A stretch of 20,751 bases of DNA. It comes from Candidatus Lindowiibacteriota bacterium (lineage in GTDB: Bacteria > Lindowbacteria > 2-12-FULL-62-27). Position numbers and translations under genes: made by a program. The notes under the pieces were generated by a model that saw only the letters and a list, made by a program, of their open reading frames with translations, ran no database searches and was not told the DNA's origin. The stretch spans positions 1-20,751 of the forward strand of contig JAHFCY010000026.1 in the NCBI GenBank assembly GCA_023249255.1. The letters run 5' to 3'. Positions 14,376 to 20,751 of the stretch are shown piece by piece (positions within the stretch are counted from its first letter, which is position 1; each line of letters starts with the position of its first letter).

Positions 14376-14750
14376 GTGGATCGCACATTCATTGCGCTGG
14401 GCGCCGTTCTGGCGTTTTTGGGCGTGGCGGCGGGCGCGTTCGGCGCGCATGGGCTTAAAAAGTATTTCGAAATGAATCCCGAACTTCACCCGGTGTTCAA
14501 GACGGCGGTGGAATATCAGATGTACCACTCGCTGGCGCTCCTTGCCGTGGCGTGGGCGGCGACGCAGTGGCCGGGCGGGTGGATCCGGGCCGCGGGAGTT
14601 TTATTTGCCGGCGGGATCGTGCTTTTCTCGGGGAGTCTCTACGCGTACGCTCTGACGGGCGTGAAACTCTTCGGGGCGATCACGCCGATCGGCGGACTGG
14701 CGTTGCTGGCCGGCTGGCTCTGTCTTGCGGCGTGCGTGTGGCGGCGTTAA
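14376..14750 (+). CDS. DUF423 small integral membrane protein
   Basis: A 124-aa protein with four hydrophobic segments (about 4-22, 45-62, 70-90, 97-118), matching the DUF423/YgdD family of inner-membrane proteins of unknown function. Family hallmarks are the N-terminal LGVAAGAFGAHGLK, the AVEYQMYHSLALLAVAW segment and the C-terminal GAITPIGGLALLAGWL. GTG at 14376 is chosen because it puts the family's short N-terminus before the first helix; no ATG is in frame nearby. It is transcribed divergently from rsmI. Its stop codon shares the palindromic TTAA with the stop of the convergent HglS-type gene. Confidence 0.92.
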   Translation: MDRTFIALGAVLAFLGVAAGAFGAHGLKKYFEMNPELHPVFKTAVEYQMYHSLALLAVAWAATQWPGGWIRAAGVLFAGGIVLFSGSLYAYALTGVKLFGAITPIGGLALLAGWLCLAACVWRR

Positions 14751-15700
14751 GACTGCCGTTTGGTCATGTCGAACAGATGAGTCGCCTGCGCGCCTAAAAA
14801 TCCCTCGAAGAGTTCCGCCCGCCCCGTTTTTGAATTGATCACACTGCCGCGCTCGGCAATCTCAAAGTAGGCATACGTCCACGGCAGGGTTGCGCGCCCG
14901 CGCGGACCTTTCACGCGAAACGGCAGGGTGACCGATTCAGTCGATGACTGCCGAAGAACGCTCCCCCGCTCTCCTTCGATTTCCTTCTTCATCGGCACGC
15001 CGGCCCTTTTCAGGGCGTCAACGGTTTTCTCGATGTCGGCCAGCGCCGGAACGCCGTGGGAATTGACGAGCGCCGTGAAATGATTGACGTCGTATCCATT
15101 CAACAAAACCCATGCGCCAAATTGCGATTCCTCGTCGAGAGCGACGACGTCCGCGGGCCGCGACCGATCCCAGGGCAGATCGCGAAAGAAGCGGAGGACC
15201 GATGCCAGCACGCGGTCGATTTCAGCCCGCGGCGCGTCATTCAGTCGGGCAACCCGTGCCAGAAGATCGTCTGGCAGGGGCGGACGTCGGGATTTGAGAA
15301 CGCGGCGGATGATCCGTCGCGAGTTGTTGGAAAGTTCCCAAGTTTTCAATTCGGAGACGAACAGTTTCGGAAAATTCCGGTTCGGATGGGCAAAATGGAT
15401 CGAGGCGAGATGCTTGTCCGGAAATTCGTAGCAGGCCTGCGGCGAATAGCCGAGCGCCTGAAAAAGTCGGCCGAGCGAAAAAATCCCGTCTGCCGGATGT
15501 TGAATCGCGATGGTGCGATAGGCGATGTGGTCGTTGACGAATGTCGCAGTGCATTCGCGGACGACTCGCTCATAGACTTGCACGTACGACACGCGCTCCC
15601 TGTACCGCTCCCATAGTTGATCGAAGAGCCTGAGCGCAAATCGTTCTTTTTCGTCTGCCGCGTCGATGTGCCGGTGCGGTGCGTGAAGCGGTTTGGTCAT
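14747..15700 (-). CDS. DUF1338 / HglS-type 2-oxoadipate dioxygenase/decarboxylase homologue
   Basis: A 317-aa protein of the DUF1338 (YdcJ/HglS) family, non-haem iron enzymes; HglS converts 2-oxoadipate to D-2-hydroxyglutarate in lysine catabolism. Likely metal ligands are H59 (FVNDHIAYRTI), H207 (YDVNHFTALVN) and E280 (AYFEIAERG). Other family marks are QALGYSPQACYEFPDKHL and an Arg/Asn-rich region near 127. The ATG at 15700 is chosen; the open frame upstream to 15859 enters the opposite-strand gene region and reads as noncoding. It is shorter than HglS (about 460 aa) and nearer the compact DUF1338 proteins, so the substrate is inferred only. No lysine-degradation genes adjoin it. It is divergent from the methyltransferase gene. 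Confidence 0.87.
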   Translation of the reverse strand: MTKPLHAPHRHIDAADEKERFALRLFDQLWERYRERVSYVQVYERVVRECTATFVNDHIAYRTIAIQHPADGIFSLGRLFQALGYSPQACYEFPDKHLASIHFAHPNRNFPKLFVSELKTWELSNNSRRIIRRVLKSRRPPLPDDLLARVARLNDAPRAEIDRVLASVLRFFRDLPWDRSRPADVVALDEESQFGAWVLLNGYDVNHFTALVNSHGVPALADIEKTVDALKRAGVPMKKEIEGERGSVLRQSSTESVTLPFRVKGPRGRATLPWTYAYFEIAERGSVINSKTGRAELFEGFLGAQATHLFDMTKRQS

Positions 15701-15711
15701 GGCTGGTGGAA

Positions 15712-15741
15712 ACCATACAATGCGCAAAGGCGCGGATGCAA
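15712..15741 (-). promoter_or_regulatory. Candidate promoter for the DUF1338 gene
   Basis: Minus strand TTGCAT (15741-15736), an 18-nt spacer, TATGGT (15717-15712); the ATG at 15700 is 11 nt further on. No Shine-Dalgarno is visible. It would give a leader of only a few bases. Confidence 0.33.
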
Positions 15742-15802
15742 TGACGCAGGAACAGGGGACCGTTGACGGCGTTGCCCGGCCTGTAGTTGGGTGGCGGTAA
15801 TC

Positions 15803-16456
15803 ATGGCGGACAGTCGAATCGATATCGTCAACCCGTACATCGACGCGTATCTCACGCAATATTCGGTCGCCCGCGAGGACCCGATTCTGCTCGAGATGGA
15901 GGCGGTCGGGATCGAGACGGAATTTCCCATTGTGGGCCCGCAGGTCGGGCGGCTCATGCAGGTCTTGACGATTTTACGAAAGGCGCGGGTGGTGTTTGAG
16001 CTGGGATCGGGATTCGGCTATTCGACGCTCTGGTTTGCGCGTGCGGTCGGCGCGGGCGGGATGGTGCATCATACGGACCGGTCCGCGCAGAACCGGGAGA
16101 AGGCGCGTGTGTATATCGATCGCGCTGGCGTGCTCGAACGAGTGACGTTCCACGAAGGAGATGCGATTGAGGCGTTCGTCAAAAGCGATGTGACACCGGA
16201 TATTCTGTTTATGGATATCGACAAGGAACAGTATCCGCTGGGGTATCAGGCATTCAAGGACCGCATCAAATCCGGTGCGCTCGTGATCGTGGACAATCTG
16301 CTATGGGACGGCCGTGTCCTCGACCCGCGAAACACAGAACCGAGCACGGTCGGCGTCAAACGATACACGGACCTCATTCTTGCCGACAAACGATTCATCA
16401 CGTCTATCGTGCCTGTGCGCGACGGCGTCGGGATCAGTTTGAAAATTTCGGATTAA
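15803..16456 (+). CDS. SAM-dependent O-methyltransferase (family 3 / catechol-OMT type)
   Basis: A 217-aa class I methyltransferase. The SAM site is VVFELGSGFGYSTLWFARAV, followed by the acidic HTDRS loop, FHEGDAIEAF, and the metal-binding DILFMDIDKEQYP and GALVIVDNLLWDGRV typical of Mg-dependent O-methyltransferases (caffeoyl-CoA/catechol type; some act on tRNA as TrmR). Which substrate applies cannot be told. The ATG at 15803 is chosen over the GTG at 15791 because GGTGGCGG sits just upstream. It opens the plus-strand run and is followed after 4 nt by the molybdoprotein gene. Confidence 0.92.
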   Translation: MADSRIDIVNPYIDAYLTQYSVAREDPILLEMEAVGIETEFPIVGPQVGRLMQVLTILRKARVVFELGSGFGYSTLWFARAVGAGGMVHHTDRSAQNREKARVYIDRAGVLERVTFHEGDAIEAFVKSDVTPDILFMDIDKEQYPLGYQAFKDRIKSGALVIVDNLLWDGRVLDPRNTEPSTVGVKRYTDLILADKRFITSIVPVRDGVGISLKISD

Positions 16457-16460
16457 CGGC

Positions 16461-17045
16461 ATGGATACGAAATCCGGGAACAAGGCACGGGTACCGCCGG
16501 GACAGAGGGACGTCGAACGAAAATTTCCGGTCCTGCACGCGGGGGAAGTGCCGGTCATCGATCTTGAGCGGTGGCGGTTTCGGATTTTCGGGCGCGTGAA
16601 AAATGAAGTCATCTGGACGTGGGACGAATTCATGTCCCTTCCCAAAGTCACCGTCTGTGCGGACATGCACTGCGTGACGACGTGGACGCGGCTCGACAAT
16701 GTCTGGGAGGGCGTCGCGTTCAAGGAAATGATGAAGCACACCGAGATTCTGCCGGATGCAAAATTCATCATGGCGCATGCGTACCCGAATTTCACAACGA
16801 ATCTGCCGATCGAAGCCGTTCTGGATGACGACGTGCTGTTCGCGTACAGACATGATGGCAAACCGCTCGAGTCCGATCACGGCGGCCCACTGCGGCTGGT
16901 CGTGCCCAAACGATACGCATGGAAAAGCGCGAAGTGGGTTCGCGGGATTGAATTCATGCCGGCCGATCGTCCGGGATTCTGGGAGCAGATGGGCTATCAC
17001 ATGTCGGGCGATCCCTGGAAGGAAGAGCGGATGTGGGGCGACTGA
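16461..17045 (+). CDS. Sulfite-oxidase-like molybdopterin-binding oxidoreductase
   Basis: A 194-aa single-domain protein of the SUOX/MsrP-like molybdopterin fold. The Mo-ligating cysteine is C71 in ADMHCVTTWTRLDNVWEGV. GGPLRLVVPKRYAWKSAKWV (141-160) and the C-terminal GFWEQMGYHMSGDPW are typical of the small prokaryotic sulfite-oxidase-like group. There is no Tat or Sec signal, so it is probably cytoplasmic, unlike MsrP. No haem or membrane partner lies next to it, and the substrate is unknown. Its TGA overlaps the ATG of the endonuclease IV gene (TGATG). Confidence 0.92.
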   Translation: MDTKSGNKARVPPGQRDVERKFPVLHAGEVPVIDLERWRFRIFGRVKNEVIWTWDEFMSLPKVTVCADMHCVTTWTRLDNVWEGVAFKEMMKHTEILPDAKFIMAHAYPNFTTNLPIEAVLDDDVLFAYRHDGKPLESDHGGPLRLVVPKRYAWKSAKWVRGIEFMPADRPGFWEQMGYHMSGDPWKEERMWGD

Positions 17046-17926
17046 TGCCGTTGCTTGGAGCGCATGTTTCGACGGCCGGCGGAGTGAGCCGCGGATTGGA
17101 GCGCGCGGAGCAGATTCGATGCGAGGCCGCGCAGATTTTCGCGAAGAACAACAAATGCTGGGTTGAAGGTCCGCTGCATCCGGAAGAAGTCGGCCGGTTT
17201 CGGGACCGGTCAAATCGTTTCGGACGCAACACCCTCGTCTCACATGCGGGATATCTCATCAACCTCGCCGCTGGTGATCCGGACATTCATCGCCGCTCGA
17301 TGGATTCAATGCACGACGAACTGTGCCGCGCGGAATCGCTGGGATTAAGCTGGGTCGTCCTTCATCCGGGCAGTCACGGCGGGCGCGGCGAAGAATGGGG
17401 AATCCGGCAGATCATTCAATCTCTTCAGACGATTCTGGACCGGACGCGGAAATTTCATGTTGGCATTTTGCTGGAGACGACGGCCGGCCAGGGCAATTCA
17501 ATCGGCTGGAAATTCGAGCACTTGAGCGCGATCCGGCGCCATCTCAATCCAAAGCGCCGCGTCGGGGTCTGTGTTGACACCTGCCACATTTTTGCCGCCG
17601 GCTACGAACTTCGGACGCGCGCCGGATACGAATCGACCATGACGGCGCTGGATCGGACGGTCGGTATCGGGGTCGTCAAATTGATTCACCTGAACGACTC
17701 GATGAAAGGGTTGGGCAGCCGGGTCGATCGGCACCAGCACATCGGGCAGGGAGAGATCGGACTTGCCGCGTTCCGGTTTCTTTTGAACGATCCGCGATTC
17801 GCCGGATTGCCGATGGTGCTTGAGACGCCAAAAGGGCCGGACATGAAAGAGGATATCATGAATCTCGCCGTGCTTCGGAAACTCCTGCGCCGCGGCGCCC
17901 GGAAGAAATTGGCGGCGACCGCATGA
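17045..17926 (+). CDS. nfo: Endonuclease IV (AP endonuclease)
   Basis: Zn-dependent AP endonuclease of base excision repair (293 aa). It begins MPLLGAHVSTAGGV, the family N-terminus; a GTG 12 nt upstream is less likely. The trinuclear metal site is complete by motif: SHAGYLINLAA, LHPGSHGGRG, ILLETTAGQGN, VGVCVDTCHIFAAGYE, IHLNDSMKGLGSRVDRHQHIGQGEIG and VLETPKG. Length and order match the TIM-barrel family. It is coupled by overlap at both ends, to the molybdoprotein and the DUF2203 gene. GGGG about 7 nt upstream may serve as its ribosome site. Confidence 0.97.
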   Translation: MPLLGAHVSTAGGVSRGLERAEQIRCEAAQIFAKNNKCWVEGPLHPEEVGRFRDRSNRFGRNTLVSHAGYLINLAAGDPDIHRRSMDSMHDELCRAESLGLSWVVLHPGSHGGRGEEWGIRQIIQSLQTILDRTRKFHVGILLETTAGQGNSIGWKFEHLSAIRRHLNPKRRVGVCVDTCHIFAAGYELRTRAGYESTMTALDRTVGIGVVKLIHLNDSMKGLGSRVDRHQHIGQGEIGLAAFRFLLNDPRFAGLPMVLETPKGPDMKEDIMNLAVLRKLLRRGARKKLAATA

Positions 17927-18324
17927 CGAAAAAATATTACACGCTGGAGGAGGCCACCGCGATTTTGCCTGAAGTCAAAAAGGCCGTGAGCGAAATCCGT
18001 TCGATGGATCAGTCCCGGCTGGAAAAACAGAAAGCCTATTCCGAACTCATGCTGGCCGTCGCGTCCAACGGTGGAGATTTTTCCGAGGCATACTTGTTGA
18101 AACTGACCAAGTCGCTTGACCGGGCCGAACGGCAGCTCCGGCGGCTGATCGGCAACCTCCAGCGGAGATTCTCGTGCGAGGTCAAGGGCCTGAGTCCCCT
18201 CCTGGTCGATTTTTACACGGTCCGGGACGGCCGGGAGGTCTATTTGTGCTGGAAGGAGGGCGAGGACGAAATCGCCCATTGGCATGATCTCGACGCGGGA
18301 TTCGCCGGCCGCCGGCCGATCTGA
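17923..18324 (+). CDS. DUF2203 family protein
   Basis: A 133-aa protein matching the DUF2203 pattern: YYTLEEATAILPEVKKAV at the N-terminus, a charged helical hairpin in the middle (about 25-85), then DFYTVRDGREVYLCWKEGED and IAHWHDLDAGFAGRRPI at the end. The W-H-D and GF-R-P residues at the C-terminus are the conserved part of the family. The biochemical function is not known; the family is cytoplasmic. The ATG overlaps the nfo stop (ATGA). It is followed by a 72-nt gap before bcp, where a new promoter may lie. Confidence 0.92.
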   Translation: MTKKYYTLEEATAILPEVKKAVSEIRSMDQSRLEKQKAYSELMLAVASNGGDFSEAYLLKLTKSLDRAERQLRRLIGNLQRRFSCEVKGLSPLLVDFYTVRDGREVYLCWKEGEDEIAHWHDLDAGFAGRRPI

Positions 18325-18389
18325 TATGATCTGAACATTATTTCGGTGCGGCGGCGCGATACGAGGCCGCTTTTACAAACAGAAGGAGG
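18325..18389 (+). promoter_or_regulatory. bcp leader: possible -10 and strong ribosome binding site
   Basis: TATGAT (18325-18330) resembles a -10 box but has no convincing -35. GAAGGAGG at 18382-18389, 7 nt before GTG at 18397, is the strongest Shine-Dalgarno in the window and fixes the bcp start. Confidence 0.5.
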
Positions 18390-18396
18390 GCAAGCC

Positions 18397-18879
18397 GTGC
18401 CTGTGAAGGAACTCGAAGAGGGAGATATGGCCCCCGATTTTTCACTGCCGTCATCAGAAGGCCGCACGATCAGTCTCAAGGAATTTCGAGGAAAGAAAAC
18501 TGTACTCCTCTATTTTTATCCAAAAGACGATACACCGGGCTGCACGCGGGAAGCCTGCGCCTTTCGTGACGATCTGGCCAAATTCAAAAAATACGGCGCC
18601 GTCATTTTAGGCGTGAGCGCCGATGGACTGGAGTCGCACAAAAAGTTCATTGATAAATTCAGCCTGCCGTTTTCTCTGCTCAGCGACGGGGACAACGCCG
18701 TCGCCATGGCCTACGGCGTCTATGGAAAGAAGAACCTCTACGGCCGGGAATTCATGGGGATTGTCCGAAGTACGTTCGTAATCGACGAAGCGGGCAAGCT
18801 CGCAAAGATTTATCGGAACGTGAAAGTTGACGGACACAGCGAGGCTCTGCTGGAAAAATTGGCCGGCGGTTCCAAATGA
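18397..18879 (+). CDS. bcp: Thiol peroxidase of the Bcp/PrxQ type
   Basis: A 160-aa atypical 2-Cys peroxiredoxin that reduces peroxides with thioredoxin. The core reads GDMAPDFSLPSSEG, VLLYFYPKDDTPGCTREAC with peroxidatic C49 and resolving C54 (five apart, as in Bcp), and LGVSADGLESHKKFIDKF. The conserved Arg is in VRSTFVIDEAGK. GTG at 18397 is chosen for the strong GAAGGAGG before it; the longer GTG/ATG-type frame upstream (18346) lacks one. Its stop overlaps the next gene's start (ATGA). Confidence 0.96.
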   Translation: MPVKELEEGDMAPDFSLPSSEGRTISLKEFRGKKTVLLYFYPKDDTPGCTREACAFRDDLAKFKKYGAVILGVSADGLESHKKFIDKFSLPFSLLSDGDNAVAMAYGVYGKKNLYGREFMGIVRSTFVIDEAGKLAKIYRNVKVDGHSEALLEKLAGGSK

Positions 18880-19508
18880 CGCGCGCCAAACATCTATTTC
18901 AGTTGAATCTCGACGTCAGCGGCCGGGCATGTCTCGTTGTGGGCGGTGATGACGAGGCTCTCGAAAAAACGGAACGGCTTCTGGAGTGCGAGGCCGTTCT
19001 CACGCTGGTCAGTCCAAAAGTTCTTCCGGAGATTGACACGATGGCGCGAGACGGCCGGATCCGGCGGATTGTGCGAAGATACGAGCCGGGCGACGAGGCT
19101 GGAAAGTATTTCGTGCTCAACTGCGTGAAAACCGAGCCGGAGATGTCGGAAACGCTGTTTCGGCGATGTGTCGACGCAGGCATTCTGATTTCGTCCTACG
19201 ATCAGCCGGAGGTCAGCACCGCCACGATGTCGGCGCTGGTGCGCGCCGGATCGATCCGGATCGCCATTTCCTCAAACGGCGCAAGCCCTTCCGTCGCGCG
19301 GATACTTCGGATTGAATTTGAAAAAATGCTGGACGAGCGGTTCTCACGGTTTGTGGACTGGGTGGCGTCCTACCGCGAGAGGCTGGTGAATCACGGCGTG
19401 ACGCCGTCCGAACGGAAAAAAATCCTGCGGGAACTTCTGGCTGGGTTTGAGATCAAGGCGACCTGCCGATACCCGGATCGATTCGACAAAAACCTTCCGC
19501 CGGACTGA
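18876..19508 (+). CDS. Precorrin-2 dehydrogenase / sirohydrochlorin ferrochelatase-like protein (CysG-N/Met8 fold), altered active site
   Basis: A 210-aa protein with the N-terminal fold of CysG. It has LFQLNLDVSGRACLVVGGDDEA (a variant of the usual VVGGGxVA NAD loop), SPKVLPEI, and the C-terminal IAISSNGASPSVARILR. A helical tail (FVDWVASYRERLV) also fits the family. The family's usual ATDDPELN segment, which holds the Asp needed for dehydrogenation and chelation, reads CVKTEPEMS here, so that Asp appears to be lost. It could be an inactive or repurposed member, or use another residue. No haem or sirohaem gene adjoins it. It is convergent with smpB across a 4-nt gap. Confidence 0.85.
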   Translation: MTRAKHLFQLNLDVSGRACLVVGGDDEALEKTERLLECEAVLTLVSPKVLPEIDTMARDGRIRRIVRRYEPGDEAGKYFVLNCVKTEPEMSETLFRRCVDAGILISSYDQPEVSTATMSALVRAGSIRIAISSNGASPSVARILRIEFEKMLDERFSRFVDWVASYRERLVNHGVTPSERKKILRELLAGFEIKATCRYPDRFDKNLPPD

Positions 19509-19512
19509 CCCC

Positions 19513-19965
19513 CTAGCGGTTGCGCCGTTTGACGGCCCGGGCGATTTCGCGTTTGACATCGCGCTTGCGGATGTCATCCCGCCGGTCCGCGTGCGTTTTG
19601 CCTTTGGCGAGCGCGAGTTCGACTTTCACGAGATTGCGCGCATTGAAATAGAGCCGGAGCGGCACAAGGGTCAGACCCTTCTGGGTGATCTTGCCGATGA
19701 GTCTCCGGATTTGATCGCGGTGAAGGAGGACTTTTCTCGACCGCGTCGGCTCGTGATTGAGGGGACCGGCCTGGGCGTAGGGGCTGATGTGACAGTTGAG
19801 CAGAAAGATTTCGCTGCCGCGGAGGATTGCGAACGAATCGCGAAGGTTTGCGTTGCCCTGCCGGAGAGATTTGACTTCGCTGCCCCGCAGGGCCAGTCCC
19901 GCCTCATATTTTTCAAGGATTTCATATTCGGCGAACGCCTTTCGGTTGGTTGCGATGGCCTCCAT
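19513..19965 (-). CDS. smpB: SsrA-binding protein SmpB
   Basis: tmRNA-binding protein of ribosome rescue (150 aa, normal length). Signatures: NRKAFAEYEILEKYEAGLAL, GSEVKSLRQGNANLRDSFA, LNCHISPYAQA, RSRKVLLHRDQI, GLTLVPLRLYFNARNLVKVE and the basic C-terminal tail LAKGKTHADRRDD. ATG at 19965 gives the proper N-terminus; the frame open further upstream lies inside the kinase gene. The kinase stop is only 4 nt upstream, so the two genes are probably cotranscribed. The tmRNA gene is not in the window. Confidence 0.97.
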   Translation of the reverse strand: MEAIATNRKAFAEYEILEKYEAGLALRGSEVKSLRQGNANLRDSFAILRGSEIFLLNCHISPYAQAGPLNHEPTRSRKVLLHRDQIRRLIGKITQKGLTLVPLRLYFNARNLVKVELALAKGKTHADRRDDIRKRDVKREIARAVKRRNR

Positions 19966-19969
19966 GCCG

Positions 19970-20751
19970 CTAATACTTGTACGCCGAACCGCCGATAAAT
20001 TCGCGCAGAAGTGCCGTCGGCGGAATCTGTCGTTCGTCCTCCTCGGAGATTTCGTCAATCGACTCAAAGAGCGCGTGGATGCGCGCGACCCGCTCGTGGC
20101 TGTCCCGCCGGTCGGGGTTGCCGGCGTACTCGGCCTCCCATTGCGTAAAGGTTTCTTCCCAGCGCCGTTTCCAGACGGGCAATTCGTACGGCAGGGCGCC
20201 GTTGACGATGTGGTCGACGCTGTTGACGAACGGCGTGATGTGGTCAAGTTCGGCGTCCCGGACGTATCTCCAGTGGTCGACGGTGAATTTCGGATCGACG
20301 TGACGGGCGTCCTTGTCGCGCGTCATCCGGCGAAGCAGTCGCAGATCGGCCCATCGGATGTATTTGCCCTGCGCGTCGCGCATCTGCAGAAGCGTTTCGA
20401 TGTAGAGCCGGAATTTTTGCTCAGCCGCAATGGGTCCGGTCAGCTCTCCGTGGAGACCGTGAAGGGAATCGATGAGCAGGATTTCGCCTTTTTCCAGTTT
20501 CATTTCATGATGGTTGTCGATCCGGCGACCGGCCTTGTAGTCAAATTTCGGTACACCAACGCGCTCGCCGGCGAGCAGCCGTTTCAGGTGCGTGTAGATG
20601 AGGTCCAGATTGAGCGCCTGCGGCGTCTCGTAATCATAATCACCATATTCGTCCTTGGGATGTTCATCGAGATTGCGGAAGTAGTGATCGACGTGAAACG
20701 GGACGAACCGAAATCCATCCCGCGCAAGGTGCTCGCTGATCTTGATTGTCG
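19970..20751 (-). CDS. Uridine kinase / phosphoribulokinase-type nucleoside kinase (N-terminus off window)
   Basis: At least 259 aa are visible and the frame is open to the right edge. The visible part has FVPFHVDHYFRNLDEHPKDE, DYDYETPQALNLDL, VGVPKFDYKAGRR and GEILLIDSLHGLHGEL, the substrate and lid segments of the uridine kinase/PRK family. The P-loop should lie just off window. The C-terminal extension has RLLRRMTRDKDARHVDP, WRYVRDAE and VDHIVNGALPYEL, which is characteristic of the longer nucleoside-kinase group, some of whose members carry an N-terminal TGS-like domain. A shorter start at 20503 (MKLEKGE) is internal and not real. The substrate is inferred from the family. Confidence 0.88.
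   Translation of the reverse strand, partial: TIKISEHLARDGFRFVPFHVDHYFRNLDEHPKDEYGDYDYETPQALNLDLIYTHLKRLLAGERVGVPKFDYKAGRRIDNHHEMKLEKGEILLIDSLHGLHGELTGPIAAEQKFRLYIETLLQMRDAQGKYIRWADLRLLRRMTRDKDARHVDPKFTVDHWRYVRDAELDHITPFVNSVDHIVNGALPYELPVWKRRWEETFTQWEAEYAGNPDRRDSHERVARIHALFESIDEISEEDERQIPPTALLREFIGGSAYKY

Noticed and set aside
16434-17243. Minus-strand open frame (269 codons) opposite the molybdoprotein and nfo genes
   Set aside because: Antisense to two well-conserved families; no motif.
19509-19512. Possible bidirectional terminator between the convergent 19508 and 19513 stops
   Set aside because: Only 4 nt separate the stops, and no stem with a T-run is visible on either side.

Overview
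The window reads as a gene-dense bacterial chromosome segment with moderately high G+C, short gaps and many ATGA or TGATG stop/start overlaps. It has no tRNA, rRNA, CRISPR array or insertion sequence that I can see. The housekeeping content (split glycine cleavage system, RsmI, SmpB, UvrC, endonuclease IV, DUF2203 protein, uridine-kinase-like protein) and a secreted multidomain protein suggest a didermic or deep-branching, probably uncultured bacterium. I cannot place it in a phylum from this window alone.

Layout. (1) 1-5544, minus strand: an unusual three-gene unit, read from 5544 downwards. Two related soluble proteins (400 and 378 aa) each join a FliG-C-like N-terminal domain to two tandem copies of a MotA cytoplasmic domain with no transmembrane helices. 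The first also carries an internal FliM-type EIDxLL peptide. The third gene runs off the left edge. It encodes a large exported protein with three AMPK/CBM48-like E-set modules, a repeat-rich helical region, beta-rich domains and the start of a transglutaminase-like domain. (2) 5545-5759: a regulatory-looking gap with a 10-bp inverted repeat over a candidate -35 box and a 21-bp tandem repeat. (3) 5760-6317, minus: a tandem GYF_2-type protein with its own candidate promoter. (4) 6368-14237, minus: a tight run rsmI, tsaC-PTP fusion, gcvT, gcvH, gcvPA, gcvPB, uvrC. (5) 14376-14750, plus: a small DUF423 membrane protein, convergent with a DUF1338/HglS-type enzyme (14747-15700, minus). (6) 15803-19508, plus: O-methyltransferase, sulfite-oxidase-like molybdoprotein, endonuclease IV, DUF2203, Bcp peroxiredoxin and a precorrin-2-dehydrogenase-like protein. 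(7) 19513-20751, minus: smpB and a uridine/phosphoribulokinase-type protein cut by the right edge.

The glycine cleavage genes form a complete T-H-P1-P2 set; only the L-protein is not here. The most novel part is unit (1). MotA cytoplasmic loops and FliG-C are the two faces of the flagellar torque interface, and here they sit in the same soluble polypeptides, alongside a FliM-like docking peptide and an envelope protein. This looks like a repurposed, membrane-free derivative of motor parts. Its function is unknown.
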